Source: Biscogniauxia marginata (lineage: Eukaryota; Ascomycota; Sordariomycetes; Xylariales; Xylariaceae). Taken from it: a DNA stretch of 64,000 nt. Shown in pieces: positions 36,601-47,966 of this stretch (the first letter of the stretch is position 1; every line of letters begins with the position of its first letter). The translations under genes and the position numbers were made by a program. The stretch spans positions 124,001-188,000 of the forward strand of contig MU404124.1 of the NCBI GenBank assembly GCA_022695795.1. Reading direction: 5' to 3'. The notes beneath the pieces were generated by a model, which was not told where the DNA came from, ran no database searches, and saw only the letters and a list, made by a program, of their open reading frames with translations.

Positions 36601-38019
36601 GATCTTGACTGTCAAACTGGGCGGGTGTGGTACGTAACTAAGTATATGTAATAATGTCTCTGTGCCACTACCGATGCTTGATTTGGGCAGCATGTCTTAC
36701 CGGTTGTGTCTGGCTTGTGTCCTTGTGCGAGGAATATTTGTACATAGGCGAGGACGTATTCCTCCGGGAATGGATGATATATTATGTGGTGACAGTGTTA
36801 TGATGTAGTACCCGGCCGGCGTTGATAGCTACCTCCGTGCTTGGGAGTAGGACGAACACCAATCCCATGGGTGAAAGTGAGCAGTGAGCAGTGAGCCCAG
36901 CCTGCGAGCCATCTTACCATTCGTCAGTATCGACAGCATGGACGTATCGATGATCCTCGTTATTCGCGCGGTTGGAGTCCCGCTAGGATAGTGGACCAAC
37001 CCTCCGGGTCTCTTGTCTCTTTTCTAGTGTAGAACAAGTTGATATCAAATGCATGTGGGACGGTAATATTTGTGTTATAGAGAGGTAGGTATGAATTGGG
37101 TAGAAAAATCTAGTAAATAAACTGAATAAAAAGATAAAAGGGAGTCGACGGCGCTAGTGTTAGGCTAGCGGGCGGTAGACGGGGTAAGTGGTGTGTCAGG
37201 ATATGGTGCGTTGGCGCCTTCTCAATCCTCCGCGTCTCCCGCCTCATCGGGACGTTTTACAGGGTCTCCCCCTTCCTGACCCCACCTTGTCTGCTGCTAC
37301 CTCTGCTGATACCTCAGGTGCTGCTGTAGGTACCTACGAACCAAGACGTTCTTCTTCTCCCATTCTGTTCATTATTCCCTTTCCTCTTCTGTCGCCCTTA
37401 CAGATATCAAGAATCCGAAACTGTAATCTTCGCCCTCCAACATCCTTCTTGATATCTTGCCATAACTCTTATATCCAAATGAAAAACAAACGAAGTACAT
37501 TGTCGATTTAATCATCGTCCATTGCCCATGACTTCAATTAGAGGTTGTGTTTCAAAGCCACTAAATCACGGCTCACGTCATACCCAACTAGGATCCCTCG
37601 GTTAGGTACATGAGAGAAAAAGAATTGGAAAGGAAAGAAAAAGCAGTGCACCGCCGCACTGCCACACTGCCTAACTAGGTAGAGTAGTAGTATGAAGTAG
37701 GCAGTACCTTTTAGTCAGTAGCTTCTGTCGCCTTTTATTTTAATCCCTTTTTTTTTCTTATTCCCAAATTTACTTGGCCAATCTCGCCCTCATCTCCAAC
37801 CACCACCATCGCCACCACAAGCAAAACCGCCAACGTTGTCGAACCCGGTGCTGTGCGGCCCGTTGTTTGTGCAGATCCGACCATACTTCCGTTCATATCG
37901 ATCGAGCTCCTCGAATCCCGTCATTCGTTCGCGAGACGATCTTTCCAACATGATGATGTGGGCCTAGTGGTCCTCGCCCTCTATCGCGTTTGCTCGGGAC
38001 CATTCGATTCACGACAATC
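33630..38019. other. Long mostly gene-free region upstream of the channel gene
   Basis: Apart from a weak small-gene candidate at 34943-35231, I see no gene. There is a T run at 34523-34535, CT-rich tracts around 37340-37400 and a pyrimidine-rich stretch at 37735-37800 that suits the promoter of the gene at 38020. Short ORFs at 34251, 36403 and 37188 lack support. Confidence 0.5.
34943..35231 (-). CDS. Weak candidate small gene, 79 aa
   Basis: A minus-strand ORF from ATG 35231 runs to a good donor (GTAAGT) at 35025. Splicing to 34976, after an acceptor ending TTCAG, keeps frame and ends at TAG 34943-34945, giving 79 aa that finish RLMLLDKDLRSGDLV. The first part (SYNYTARSDRIWDDKALMGE) looks protein-like. 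No family is recognised and no start context is strong. It may be a gene remnant or chance. Confidence 0.25.
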
Positions 38020-41000
38020 ATGCGAGGCCTCTGTCTAGGAGACCCGGGCACTTCTCAACTCTCCAAGACACATGTTGTTGCGCCCTGTCGTAGTGAGCAG
38101 TATGGCGCCCTGCCCGACCCTCCGTCCGACAAGATGATCCCCGGTCAAAGACAAACGCCTTCCAGACTTGTCCCGACAAGACCACCTGCGCTTCCTGTCG
38201 GCCTCGCCTTGCTTGCCCTGGCCTGCGTTTTGATACCGCCTGTCGCCGCCGTGCGTATCCCCTTCGAAAACTGCCTGTCCTACAGCTATATCTACTCGAA
38301 CCCCGATATACCGCGGGACCAGGTCCAGTTGCAGTTCGTCCCTCTGGTCGTCGATGCTGCCTTCGACACCGAGACCCAGAATCACAATCTGCTAGTCACC
38401 GTTTGGGGGAATGTGACCGGCCGCGTTGGTTCGGATCCGCTGCCGTTGCCAGGCTCTGCCGATTGGGATAACCCCGAGTTGGCTCTGAATGGCAAAATAC
38501 AGGATGACCCCTTCCCGGACGCTCCTAGCGGCCAGCGGAAGCTCACCACACTGCACCCTAAAGTCGACGTCTTGACATACGAGCCCTACACTGCCAATTT
38601 GAACTTTTGTGCGAGTATTCAAAATTCGGCATGCCCCCTCGGGCCCGTGTTCAATACCACGCCTCTGTAAGCTGTTCCCGTAGTGCCTCTATAGTCTGCA
38701 GGCTTAGACTCAACGATAACTAATATGAAGCGTACAGGAATTTACCTGATGAGCCTTACGATTTACCCTCGTTCAACCTCTCAAATAACTTCTACTCCTC
38801 TTATGCTTTCACTTCCTTTGCTCCCACCTTGATCGTTTGGTATGGAGATTCTGCGAGTACTACGATTGGATGTGTGTCCGCGACTGTTACGCCCTCTCTA
38901 GGTGACATCGCATGGGCTCTCAAATTCCTGCCGCTACTCGTCCTCGTCTCGGTTGGATTTGCGACAGCTTTCGCAGGCATATTCAGTCCGTGGGGTACCA
39001 GCGATGTGTTCCATTGGACATCCAATTACGGCAGAGACCCTGATCTCCTGCGTCTGGTCACTCCTGGGTTCGGCGATTGCTTGCAATACATCCAATTCAT
39101 TGCTCTGACCGGTGGGCTCTCCCTTGAGTATCCTGGCTTTTATCAACCTGTCGTCAGCCAAGTCTCGTGGTCTACCTTGATGTTCAACGAGAGCTTCGTC
39201 TCTAAATCGGAACCATATCAAAGTTTAGTCGATGGCATTTATGTTACCAGGGGCATGTATGGCCTTCAGCATATCGCGCAGCTCGCTGGTATGGGACAGG
39301 TTGAAGACATCTGGGTTGGTATGATAATATGGTTGCTTGGCATCATTGGATCCGTGCTCCTCCTTGTTCAACTAGGGTTTCTAGTCCGGTGGATATGGCG
39401 AGTCATCAACCACGTACCGGAAGAAGACCTTCGATCTAAGAATTTTCCTTTTTCGGTGGGCAATGTTGTTCGGCTTGTCTTGGGCTACTTTTTGCTGCCC
39501 ATCGTCGCCCTTTCAAGTTTCCAGCTCGTCGTTGCTGGGCAGTCACCGGGAGTTCTTGTGGCCATGGCTGTTTTAACATTAGCCTTGATCATCGGGTTCG
39601 CTATCCGGCTGATGTACCTCATCGCGACTACGAAACCTAGGTCCCATTTATTCGATGATCTGCCCACCCTTCTCCTGTATGGGCCGCTTTACAATACCTA
39701 CTCTGACGAGGCGGCCGCTTTCGCGCTGATCCCAGTCATGTTAACCATCATGCGGGGCATTGCTATCGGTGCTGTACAACCGTCAGGCACCGCGCAAATA
39801 GTAATATTGGCAGTTTGTGAAGTCATTCTAATACTGACGCTGCACGCGTTCCGACCCTTTCATTCACCAACTTCGATGAATGCTTACCATACAGGTTTTG
39901 CGGTACTCCGTTTCATCTCCATCATCCTCATGGTCGCCTTTGCTCCATCTATGGGAGTTACGGAGGGCCCCAAAGGGTGGATTGGCTATGCGATCTTACT
40001 AATACATGGTGCCGTGCTTGTCTTTGGCTTCTTTCTGAACGCCTTGCAAACCATCATCGAGGTAATAGCACGTTTATGCGGAGCCGGAGGCGACGACATT
40101 CGTGGACAGACTAGAGGCGGTCTCTCTAAGATCTTCGGTGCTCGTCAACTGTCGAGGCGAGTAGACCGACGCGGTGGACCCTCGAGGCAGAGCCAACTAA
40201 GCACCACGGCTATGCTGGATGCCTCAAAGAAAGGGTATGGGCGTGTCAGAAGTGAATCTGCGGGAAGCATGGGAATCATCATGAATAACCCGCAGAGAAG
40301 CTCGAGCGCCTTGGACGCCCGAAGTGTGGATGCATATTCCATGCCGATAGGAGGGGGCAGTGCTTTCACGCCGACGACACCTAGAGAAGCTAGTACCTTC
40401 TCCTTTTTGCCGTCCCCGGGGCAAGCCACTCGACCCCAGCCCACGGCGGACCCGTACTATCGACCGCCCCGTGTTCGCCGAGGGACTATGGATGACACTG
40501 GATCAGCATCGTCCCATCGGCACCATGGCTCTCTTGGTAGTGTCGATTTAGCGAACAAACGAGTGAGTCAGGCCGTGGATGTTGACGACATTCCAGCGTC
40601 CGGCAGAGTAACGCCCGCGCCCGCGCCTGCTCCCGCTCCCACTCCTGCACTTTATGCGCCCGTCTTTGCTCCTCGTGCAGACTATTCGACTCGAGAGGTG
40701 GATTTCTACTACGGCGTTAGAGGACCAGCTCTCAATTCTGATAGTCCGGGGCGTAAACTAGGCACTGGACCTGCAGATCCCACAAGTCCGGTAGCCACTG
40801 CAACGGGGTGGCTCAGGTCCCTTTTCACCGGCAAGACGAAGGAGAAGGGCAAGGGCTTTGAGGTCGTCAGAAGTGCAAGGATGCCACCTGCGATGAAAGC
40901 CAGAGGCGGCGAGTTTAGCGACGATGCGTCCCCCGAAGGCATTCCCGTAGCTATGGGCGTATTGCGCAACGGACCCATAGAAAGTGATGACGAGGATGAA

Positions 41001-41657
41001 ACACCAAGATCAAAGAAAAGCAAGCGCGTTAGCGGAGAGAGCGCGAGTGGCGGTTTGTTAAACGAGGCTGGTGAACCTAGGTCGGATGATGAGATGGACT
41101 TGGGGGTCTCAAGGGTTTCGAAAGACCCTCCACTCCTTCCCGACTTCGATGCTGGCGCGAGCTTCAGAGTTCCTAGTAGGATTCACTCGAAGGCCAGCAG
41201 GCATCCATCCCAAAGAACGGCTCGAATACCACCTCCAAGCGGCGAAGATATTCCTGAGGTGCCGAGGAAGAGCTCGAAGCGTCATTCTAAGACGGAACGA
41301 GTGCTTGATTTTGCGATGCCTTCAGAAGGGGCTGGCTCGCAAACGCGCGCCGGCACAGCTGATGAGTCGCAACATCGTTCAAGTACATCGGCAAGATTAC
41401 CGTTCGACCGAAGTAACTCACAGAAACGGCTCTCCGGTTCCTCAACCACAGCCACCGAAGATTTGAGTAATCTCCCATCGACTAGTTTCGCTACGGAGAG
41501 CTCAGAGGAACGGCCTGCTAGCTTTGGGTACGTCCACCAGCGCAACATAAGCAGAGTTGATCCGGAGCAAGGAGTAGATCTACTTGGGAGCGCTGCAGAA
41601 CTTGTAGACGATCCCAGGAGGCCTAGCCCACAATCTTCCATGACTCGACGGCCTTGA
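38020..41657 (+). CDS. TRP-like/FLC-family channel protein
   Basis: Two exons, 38020-38666 and 38738-41657, give 1188 aa. The ATG at 38134 is an alternative that puts the signal sequence (LPVGLALLALACVLIPPVAA) nearer the N-terminus and may be the true start (1150 aa). The lumenal domain after it (FENCLSYSYIYSNPDIPRDQ) matches the ML-like TRP_N domain of fungal flavin-carrier/TRP proteins. About nine membrane segments follow, beginning with FLPLLVLVSVGFATAFAGIF, and including LMVAFAPSMGV and the last near 40010-40060. The cytosolic tail of over 500 residues is disordered, with a PAPAPAPAP stretch at about 40617-40650, an acidic patch and many Ser/Arg sites. Relatives act in calcium handling, cell wall integrity and FAD uptake into the ER; the sequence does not decide between them. 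Confidence 0.9.
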
Positions 41658-42854
41658 ATCTCTGTCCGGCATAATCGTAACGAATTTCCTTGGATTGCTA
41701 TATACGTCTATGTATAGAATCATTTTATCGTGACGGCCACGATCTAGGAGATAACGGGTGGTTTGGGTCTGCGTCTTCTTTTTGAATAATATTAGCAGGG
41801 CGTCATGGGAGCAATCACGTCTTTTTCCTACCCCTAGAGTCGGTAGCCTTTTTTTTTTGTCCTAAACTACTGCGTCTAATCGTGTTGATCATCATATGTT
41901 TGAGCGACACTTGCTTTTTTTTTTCCAGCGATGGCGTACAAAATCGGTGTGTGGTATGAATCCGGGAAGGTTGGCATACCACCAACTACATTAGCGAGGC
42001 GGACCAGGGGGACACCCTATACTGCATGAACGCGTCCGAATGTATGGAGCTTTCTAAAGATCAAAATATTAATATTATTATATACTCCCGGCGCATCCCC
42101 CCTATTATCTCTCTTGTCAGCGATACTATAAGTCCACGGTATATGTTATCTAAGCCAAATTGTTCAACGTAGCAAGCGACTGGGCACGACGATCTACATA
42201 ACCAATCAAGTGAACAAGTTCTTAAGCCCATATTTCGGAGCTTTTACTGAAGAATTTGGGTACTGACATGCAATATGATCTACCGGGGCCCCGAATTTAA
42301 CTCGGACAAAACGGCAACGACGACGACAACGACGCCCTGCGACGCGGGACTCCCGATAACGGAGCAGAGGCCGGTTGTCGGTCCACTTATACCAGCGTAT
42401 TCTGCCCAAGATTGGTATTTCATCGTATCCGCAAGCCACGGGCTCAGAGCTCTGATAAGCTCCATATTAATCATGGGGCTATTAGTGAGCTACCTCATAG
42501 GCAAGGTCGTAAGATAGCTCCAGAAGCCGTCCCATACCTCTGCAGAAATAGTCGTTGGTGCCGTAATAGTCATCTCCTACTTCTAGTAGAGAGCTTGTAC
42601 GTTCTGGATTTTATCCTTCTTCTGGTCAGTATTTCGGACTTTGCAGACAAGTGTCTTCCTCCTTATCTAGAGCCCTCGTCAACCCCTCATCCACGCTCTT
42701 ATTATCCAAGGTGATACCGTGTAGCGGAGTCGCCTCCTTTTTTTTTCTTCTCCAAGAGAGCAAGCACTAGTGATCATCAAACTTACTTTTGTCAACTAAC
42801 ATTTCGGATCAATTTTTGCTCCCTCGGAATATTAGGAAAGATAGATAGATCATC
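41658..42854. other. Intergenic region
   Basis: T runs lie at about 41850-41858, 41917-41927 and 42738-42747. An ACG repeat lies at 42313-42333. Short ORFs near 42206-42714 are in conflict with each other and not supported. The end is the promoter of the 42855 gene, with AGATAGATAGAT before CATCATGG. Confidence 0.55.
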
Positions 42855-44408
42855 ATGGCAGGAGACAAGCCTGACGAAACCCCGGTGCCGTCTGCTGCGT
42901 CGCAGTCGGAAGTGTCAGTGCAACCGCCTGCAACCCCAGAGCTGGTCGAGGGTTTGGCCCACCAGAACCCCATCAACGGGAATGGTGCCCCCAGAGCTGG
43001 AGATGAACCTGCCTCAGACCCTGTAGCACTTGCTTCTAGGTTACGGCATCTGTCGCTATCGGCACAGACGATCCACGCCGATGATTATCTACACTCGCAC
43101 CAGTCCGTCGCGCCGCCGATGCATGTATCGACTACGTTCCGGTACAACGACGACCCGGACAAGTTGCATTCGTGGGAGAACATCAACGTAAGAACTACAG
43201 GCCCATCTTTTCCAACTTTACCCTCTCCTCACGGGCAACTTCTTGAAGCAGGCAGTACCCATTGGTGGGGGGGAGTTGGTTGAATCAACCTGTACAGACT
43301 AACACACAGACAGCCGAACAATCCCTACGACTCGCACGTCTACTCGCGGGACAGCGCACCCAACACGACCCGCCTCGAGGCGGTGCTAACCTCGATCCTG
43401 AACGGACCCTCGCTAACCTACAGCTCGGGGCTGTCAGCCTTCCACGCGATGCTCGTGTTCCTGAACCCGCGGCGCATCGCCATCGGAGGGGGCTACCACG
43501 GCTGCCACGGCGTCATCAGGGTCATGTCGAAGCTCACGGGCCTGCAGACGCTGGAGCTGGACTGCGCGGACTCGGAGCTCGGCCCCGGCGACGTGATCCA
43601 CGTCGAGACGCCGCTGAACCCGACGGGCGAGGCGCGCGACCTCGAGCGCTACGCGGCCAAGGCGCGGCGCACGGGCGCCGTGCTCACCGTCGACGCGACG
43701 CTCGCGCCGCCGCCGCTGTCGGACCCGCTGCGCTGGGGCGCCGACGTGGTCATGCACAGCGGCACCAAGTACTTCGGCGGCCACAGCGACATGCTGTGCG
43801 GGGTGCTGGCGGTGGCGCCGCGCCGCGCCGCCGCGGGCTGGGTCCGCGGGCTGCGCGAGGAGCGCCTCGTGCTCGGGTCCGTCATGGGCAGCCTCGAGGG
43901 CTGGCTCGGCGTGCGCAGCCTGCGCACGCTCGAGGTGCGCGTGCGCAAGCAGAGCGCCGACGCGGAGAGGCTCGTGGGCTGGCTCGCGGGCGAGATGGCG
44001 CGCCCCGGCGGCTCCGGCTCCGGCTCCGCCTCGCCCGCCGCGGACATGGTCGCCGAGGTCAGGCACGCGAGCCTGCAGGCGAGTGCGCTCGAGGCCGAAG
44101 GGGGCCCCGCCGCCGCCGCCTGGCTCCGGAGGCAGATGCCCGCCGGCTTCGGCCCCGTCTTCGCCGTCTACATGAGGGACCCCGAGGACGCCAAGCGGCT
44201 GCCCAGCAAGCTCGCACTGTTCCACCACGCCACGAGCCTCGGCGGCGTCGAGAGCCTCATCGAGTGGAGGGCCATGACCGACCCCGGCGTCGACAAGAGG
44301 CTGCTGCGCGTCAGCGTCGGGATCGAGGGCTGGGAGGACCTCCGGGACGACCTGGAGCAGGGGTTCCGGGCCCTGGCGGAGGAGAAGGCGGAGAGGGCGA
44401 AGAAGTAA
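42855..44408 (+). CDS. Trans-sulfuration PLP enzyme (cystathionine gamma-synthase-like)
   Basis: A pyridoxal-phosphate enzyme of the Cys/Met metabolism family. Exons 42855-43187 and 43314-44408 join in frame to give 475 aa. The N-terminal 70 residues are low complexity; the enzyme starts at LSAQTIHADDYLHSHQSVAP, then STTFRY. YSSGLSAFHAML is the cofactor phosphate loop, HVETPLNPTGEARDL the substrate region, TVDATLAPPP the Asp that holds the pyridine ring, and HSGTKYFGGHSDMLCGVL contains the Schiff-base Lys. The order and spacing match cystathionine gamma-synthase/beta-lyase relatives found in fungi. The exact reaction (gamma-synthase, beta-lyase or other) is not decidable by eye. The second exon is extremely GC-rich, so the complementary strand and other frames are also long open frames but are not genes. 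Confidence 0.88.
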
Positions 44409-44893
44409 AGAGGAGGGGGGCGGGGGGGGGAGGGTTGGTGGTTTGAATTGGTGATGCAATGTTGTATGTAGATAGATGACTATGGGCAGAGTCCGAGATT
44501 GGGAATTGTCAGACCCTTGGAGAGAATAGGGGGGAGGGACGGAGGGCTTTTCTCTGCATTTAACGTTACTACGAGAAATTTTCTCGAGATTCTAATCAAA
44601 TCCCCCCTGGTTATATTAAATATACCTTCAGAGGACTACTTCATACATATCAGTCTTGTTGTGCTTACTTGAACTTAGAGTCATGAGATACGTAGGTCAC
44701 GAAGTTGTTTATACCTCTCTAGAGTACTTCGTAGTACGTCGCACGTCATTGGCATCTTGAGATAATATTATATTATGATACTAGGTATTTATAGATTTGA
44801 TAGAAACGACTGTATACTCGTGCAATATCCTCAACCCCCCTTTCACGTTCATGTGTTACTTCTAGCGCAACCGCTTCCTTCGTATCATAAACC
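44409..44893. other. Intergenic region, 3' flank of the PLP-enzyme gene
   Basis: A G-rich tract at 44411-44433 follows the stop codon, and the sequence then becomes AT-rich. Nothing else is recognised. Confidence 0.55.
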
Positions 44894-45175
44894 TTAATCC
44901 CCGTCCGGCACCGTCTCGCCGTAGCCCGTCTCGTCCCAGCGGTCGTCGGCGTCGAGGCAGCGCCGCCCAAGGTATTTCACTGTAGAAGAAAAGGGGATCC
45001 AATAATTACCTTGCCCTCTTTGTCAACAAGAACAATTTGGGGGCGATATGTATGTCTACCCCCAGAGAGCAAATGTCTGTCTAATCTCCTTTGCGAAATC
45101 TAATGACTCCTATGACACACCAAGAGGAGAAGTTAACAAGAAACTCCTTGGATGAAAATATCTTCTGCAGGAACT
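44894..45175 (-). pseudogene. Probable decayed remnant of a thioredoxin-like protein
   Basis: Three pieces in order on the minus strand look like parts of one protein. KEFLVNFSSWCV (about 45114-45149) resembles the strand and WC start of a thioredoxin-like active site; the second Cys is missing in this frame. Next, in another frame, SLDFAKEIRQTFALWG; then, after a stop and shift, YRPQIVLVDKEGK. A possible acceptor at 44979 leads to KYLGRRCLDADDRWDE and a tail ending at TAA 44894-44896. The tail is a 75-bp island of high GC in AT-rich surroundings, as expected for coding DNA. Frames change at least twice and the last junction fits only a GC-AG intron or a frameshift. The family call is tentative; a living gene with unusual splicing is not excluded. 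Confidence 0.4.
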
Positions 45176-46522
45176 GCTAGTATCTAGGGTAATAGAGATG
45201 GGTATCTACAATCGATATGTTTAATGATCGCATTATTATTCCATAAGCATATACTAGTCTACAATCATCAGATGCCTATCATTTACCGAGAATGAGCTAT
45301 TGTACTGTTAAAGATATTCTCTAATATGATAGCAGTAGAAGTACTAAAAAGGACAAGTAGAAGCCGTGATAATAGACCAATTGTGACATTATATTGGCAA
45401 ACTTCAAATGAGGAGGGAATCCCCTTTCCTATAAAATGCTAAAAAGTTCTACGTGTATGGGCTCGGTGTTCTAATTCATTAATAGTTTCTTGGGCCTGGC
45501 AAGCAACGTTCAAGATCCAAGATCTTGGCTTTTTACAGATTTGAATCCTGAAAGTCTTAGATGGCAACGATGCGTCACTTGTCGTGCGGCGTAGTATAGA
45601 TTTAGAATCAAGTATATTGAAGATCTTTTCGATTATTATCTCAAACCCTTCGTGATTGGGAAGAGTTCCCTTTAGAGGGAGGATCGCTCGCCACCGATCC
45701 CCCCTTCCTTCAATTCCTCTCGATGTGGATACAGCTCGCGGAGCCTTCTTTTTCTGACTGAAGACCGGAGCAAGAAAAATAGTTCGTGATACTTAATTCT
45801 CTATAAGACGATACCGGCCCAGTAGATGGGTTTGGGGTTAATTCACATGTCTAATAATACCCCGAGGCTCTGAGATAACGTAGTGCCATATCAGAGATTC
45901 CGAATCGTAATAGGTATGGTTTTTTCCTGTTAATCAAATACCGCCGCTCGGTTGGCTATGTTTCCCGTGCCACATCAGCCATAGATAGTTATATGTCCTC
46001 TTGGGGGCTGTTGAGAGGCGCAGACGCGATGATCAGCAGTAAGCGGTACCGTTGGCAGACCATACAAACTAAACCAAAGCAAGTCAGAGCAGGCGCTAAA
46101 ATTCAAGTTCCTTTAAAATACGTACGTCGGATATCCCGTTCTGGTTTAATGTTGACAAGTACTCTAGTCAAGTATGGATTATGCGTTGCAAAGTAAGAAC
46201 CAACAAGGCTGTAAGATTCTTCAAAGCCATCTGGTGTTACTATCAGCTGAAAATACTAGAGCACCGTCAGCTACATATGTACAATTTTAAGTTGCGGAAA
46301 ATTGAGTTCAGATCACCTGTTTACCAAGACCAAGTAGGCCAACGGCTCCCGCACCTCTCTCGCGCCATTTTCAGCGGACTAAGTGTGACTAGGTAATTAC
46401 TATTCGGTTGTTATTTTCCAAGTCGAAACACCGTACTATTTCTTACCAGGAAGCCTTCTAATCTTGAAGGTTTTGATGTGAAGTAGACGTTTACAATAAC
46501 CATACTCAAACTATCCATCAAC
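45176..46522. other. AT-rich intergenic region
   Basis: No gene or known repeat is seen. Small open frames at 45993-46396 have no family signal. The last part is the promoter of the small gene at 46523. Confidence 0.55.
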
Positions 46523-47216
46523 ATGACCGAGGATGTGAGTTGTCCATGCTAGAGATACGGTAACAGCACAGCTCGATTAATGCTCACTACAATATATATA
46601 TATATATATATAGACAACTCCATTATCTGCAAGACAGGTCCTCCGGTCTCTGGAAAGAGACCCTACAGGAAAGGGATTCAGCGCACTGGGGGTAGACGGC
46701 GTCTTACGAACATTCTCAGCGGACTACACCATAGTTGACGCGCGTGGCCTTACTCCGGCGCAGATTAAGGAGATGCTCGACTCTAGGTCAGTATGATGAG
46801 ATCCAGGATACTCCTTTTGTGCTGGTGGCTTTTCTAAGTTTCCCAGACCTTACGGCATAGATACAGGAGATCACCCTATTTACTCTCTTCCTGCCCTGCA
46901 CTCCTATCTACACTCCCCACCCCCCTCTGAACGCGCTGCATACAAAGAAAAGTTCTCTGACTTATGATTATAAGATAGGCCGTGGAGCAAAGACGCAGAG
47001 GATGCATATCGCGGAGCCGATGGGACGAAGGTAAGCCAGGAAGGTCTCTTCAACCCACCTCCCGAAATCCTACCGAAGAAGCCCTCCGCGGAAGAGAAGG
47101 CGAGGCTGAGAAGGGAAATCGAGGAACAGCAAAGGCAGATCCGGGAAGCACGGAAAAGGGGCGAGCTTCCGGCATGTGGACGGGCGCTGCGGTCGAATCA
47201 CAACATCGACCCGTGA
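46523..47216 (+). CDS. Small conserved-looking fungal protein, 140 aa, with a 12-nt first exon
   Basis: Exons are 46523-46534 (coding only Met-Thr-Glu-Asp), 46614-46786 and 46979-47216, and they join in frame to 140 aa. The core LSARQVLRSLERDPTGKGF then LGVDGVLRTFSADYTIVDAR and RPWSKDAEDAYRGADG followed by LFNPPPEILPKK looks like a compact conserved protein that I recall only as uncharacterised in fungi. The last 50 residues form a charged helix (EEKARLRREIEEQQRQIREA), probably a coiled coil. There is no signal or membrane segment. The acceptor of intron 1 is made by a TA dinucleotide repeat that runs straight into the AG. Function is unknown. Confidence 0.78.
46591..46612. repeat. TA dinucleotide repeat at a 3' splice site
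   Basis: About eleven TA units end directly at the TAG acceptor of intron 1 of the 46523 gene. Usual pyrimidine-rich sequence is absent here. Confidence 0.9.
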
Positions 47217-47966
47217 CCGAAGTAGTAGATAGGCACATATATTCCTATCATTATATCGATAAATATGGGATGGTATGATGTTTTCGCCATTATAGTACAT
47301 ACGACATCACTGGTAAAGGAATCGTATTTCTCACCTATCAGGAAGGGCTCAAGACAGTTTTGACTACTCTATGATATGTATTTGTACCTCGATATATATT
47401 CATGATTAAGTAACTATATAAGTTCGAGCCCCTGCCCGCGGAATAGGGTCGAGGTGTATCGCATCTCTTAGGTATGTATGAAAGCCTTGGTTGCTTCCGA
47501 CTAGGTAATAAGCTTCAAAACACGCGGCGGGTACGTGTAGTTGAGCGATCTGCTAGCGTACCACCGAGCCAATTTCAATCAAGCGGCGTCGATTTGCTCA
47601 CCCCCCCTTATTCTGCCACACTTAATTTCGAGTCCCGTCGCTAGAGTAGTGATTTGATATGTCTAGGGTTCTGTGAAGTGGCATGATCATGTGCGCTCGG
47701 TGGCTGCTTCGTCAGTGCGAGGGGGGTCGTTCCACGCCCTGGTTTGAGAAAAATATGTTGATTCTCGTTCTTGTATGGTGCAGATACGCCCGATTAGAGT
47801 GCGTAAACATGATGACTCGCTGGTAATGGCTTAGCGAGCCACGACGAGTGCCGGACTCGTCCTAAACTACAGCATTATAGTGATTGCTATGGGGCAGAAG
47901 TTAATACCGGAATTTGTAGGCACGATGATGCCTTTTGCATAAATGCTGTCGCAATCACCCTCATAC
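47217..47966. other. Convergent intergenic region
   Basis: It lies between the 3' ends of the small gene and the deacetylase gene. AT-rich at first; no gene is seen. Confidence 0.6.

Noticed and set aside
36403..36651. 82-aa plus-strand ORF
   Set aside because: Protein-like at first sight, but no family, no splice support and no coding bias.
43262..44459. Long ORFs in other frames and on the minus strand of the PLP-enzyme exon
   Set aside because: They are shadows caused by very high GC; only the frame with the PLP motifs makes sense.
47401..47450. GTTCGAGCCCC sequence like a tRNA B box
   Set aside because: No A box at the right distance and no cloverleaf can be drawn.
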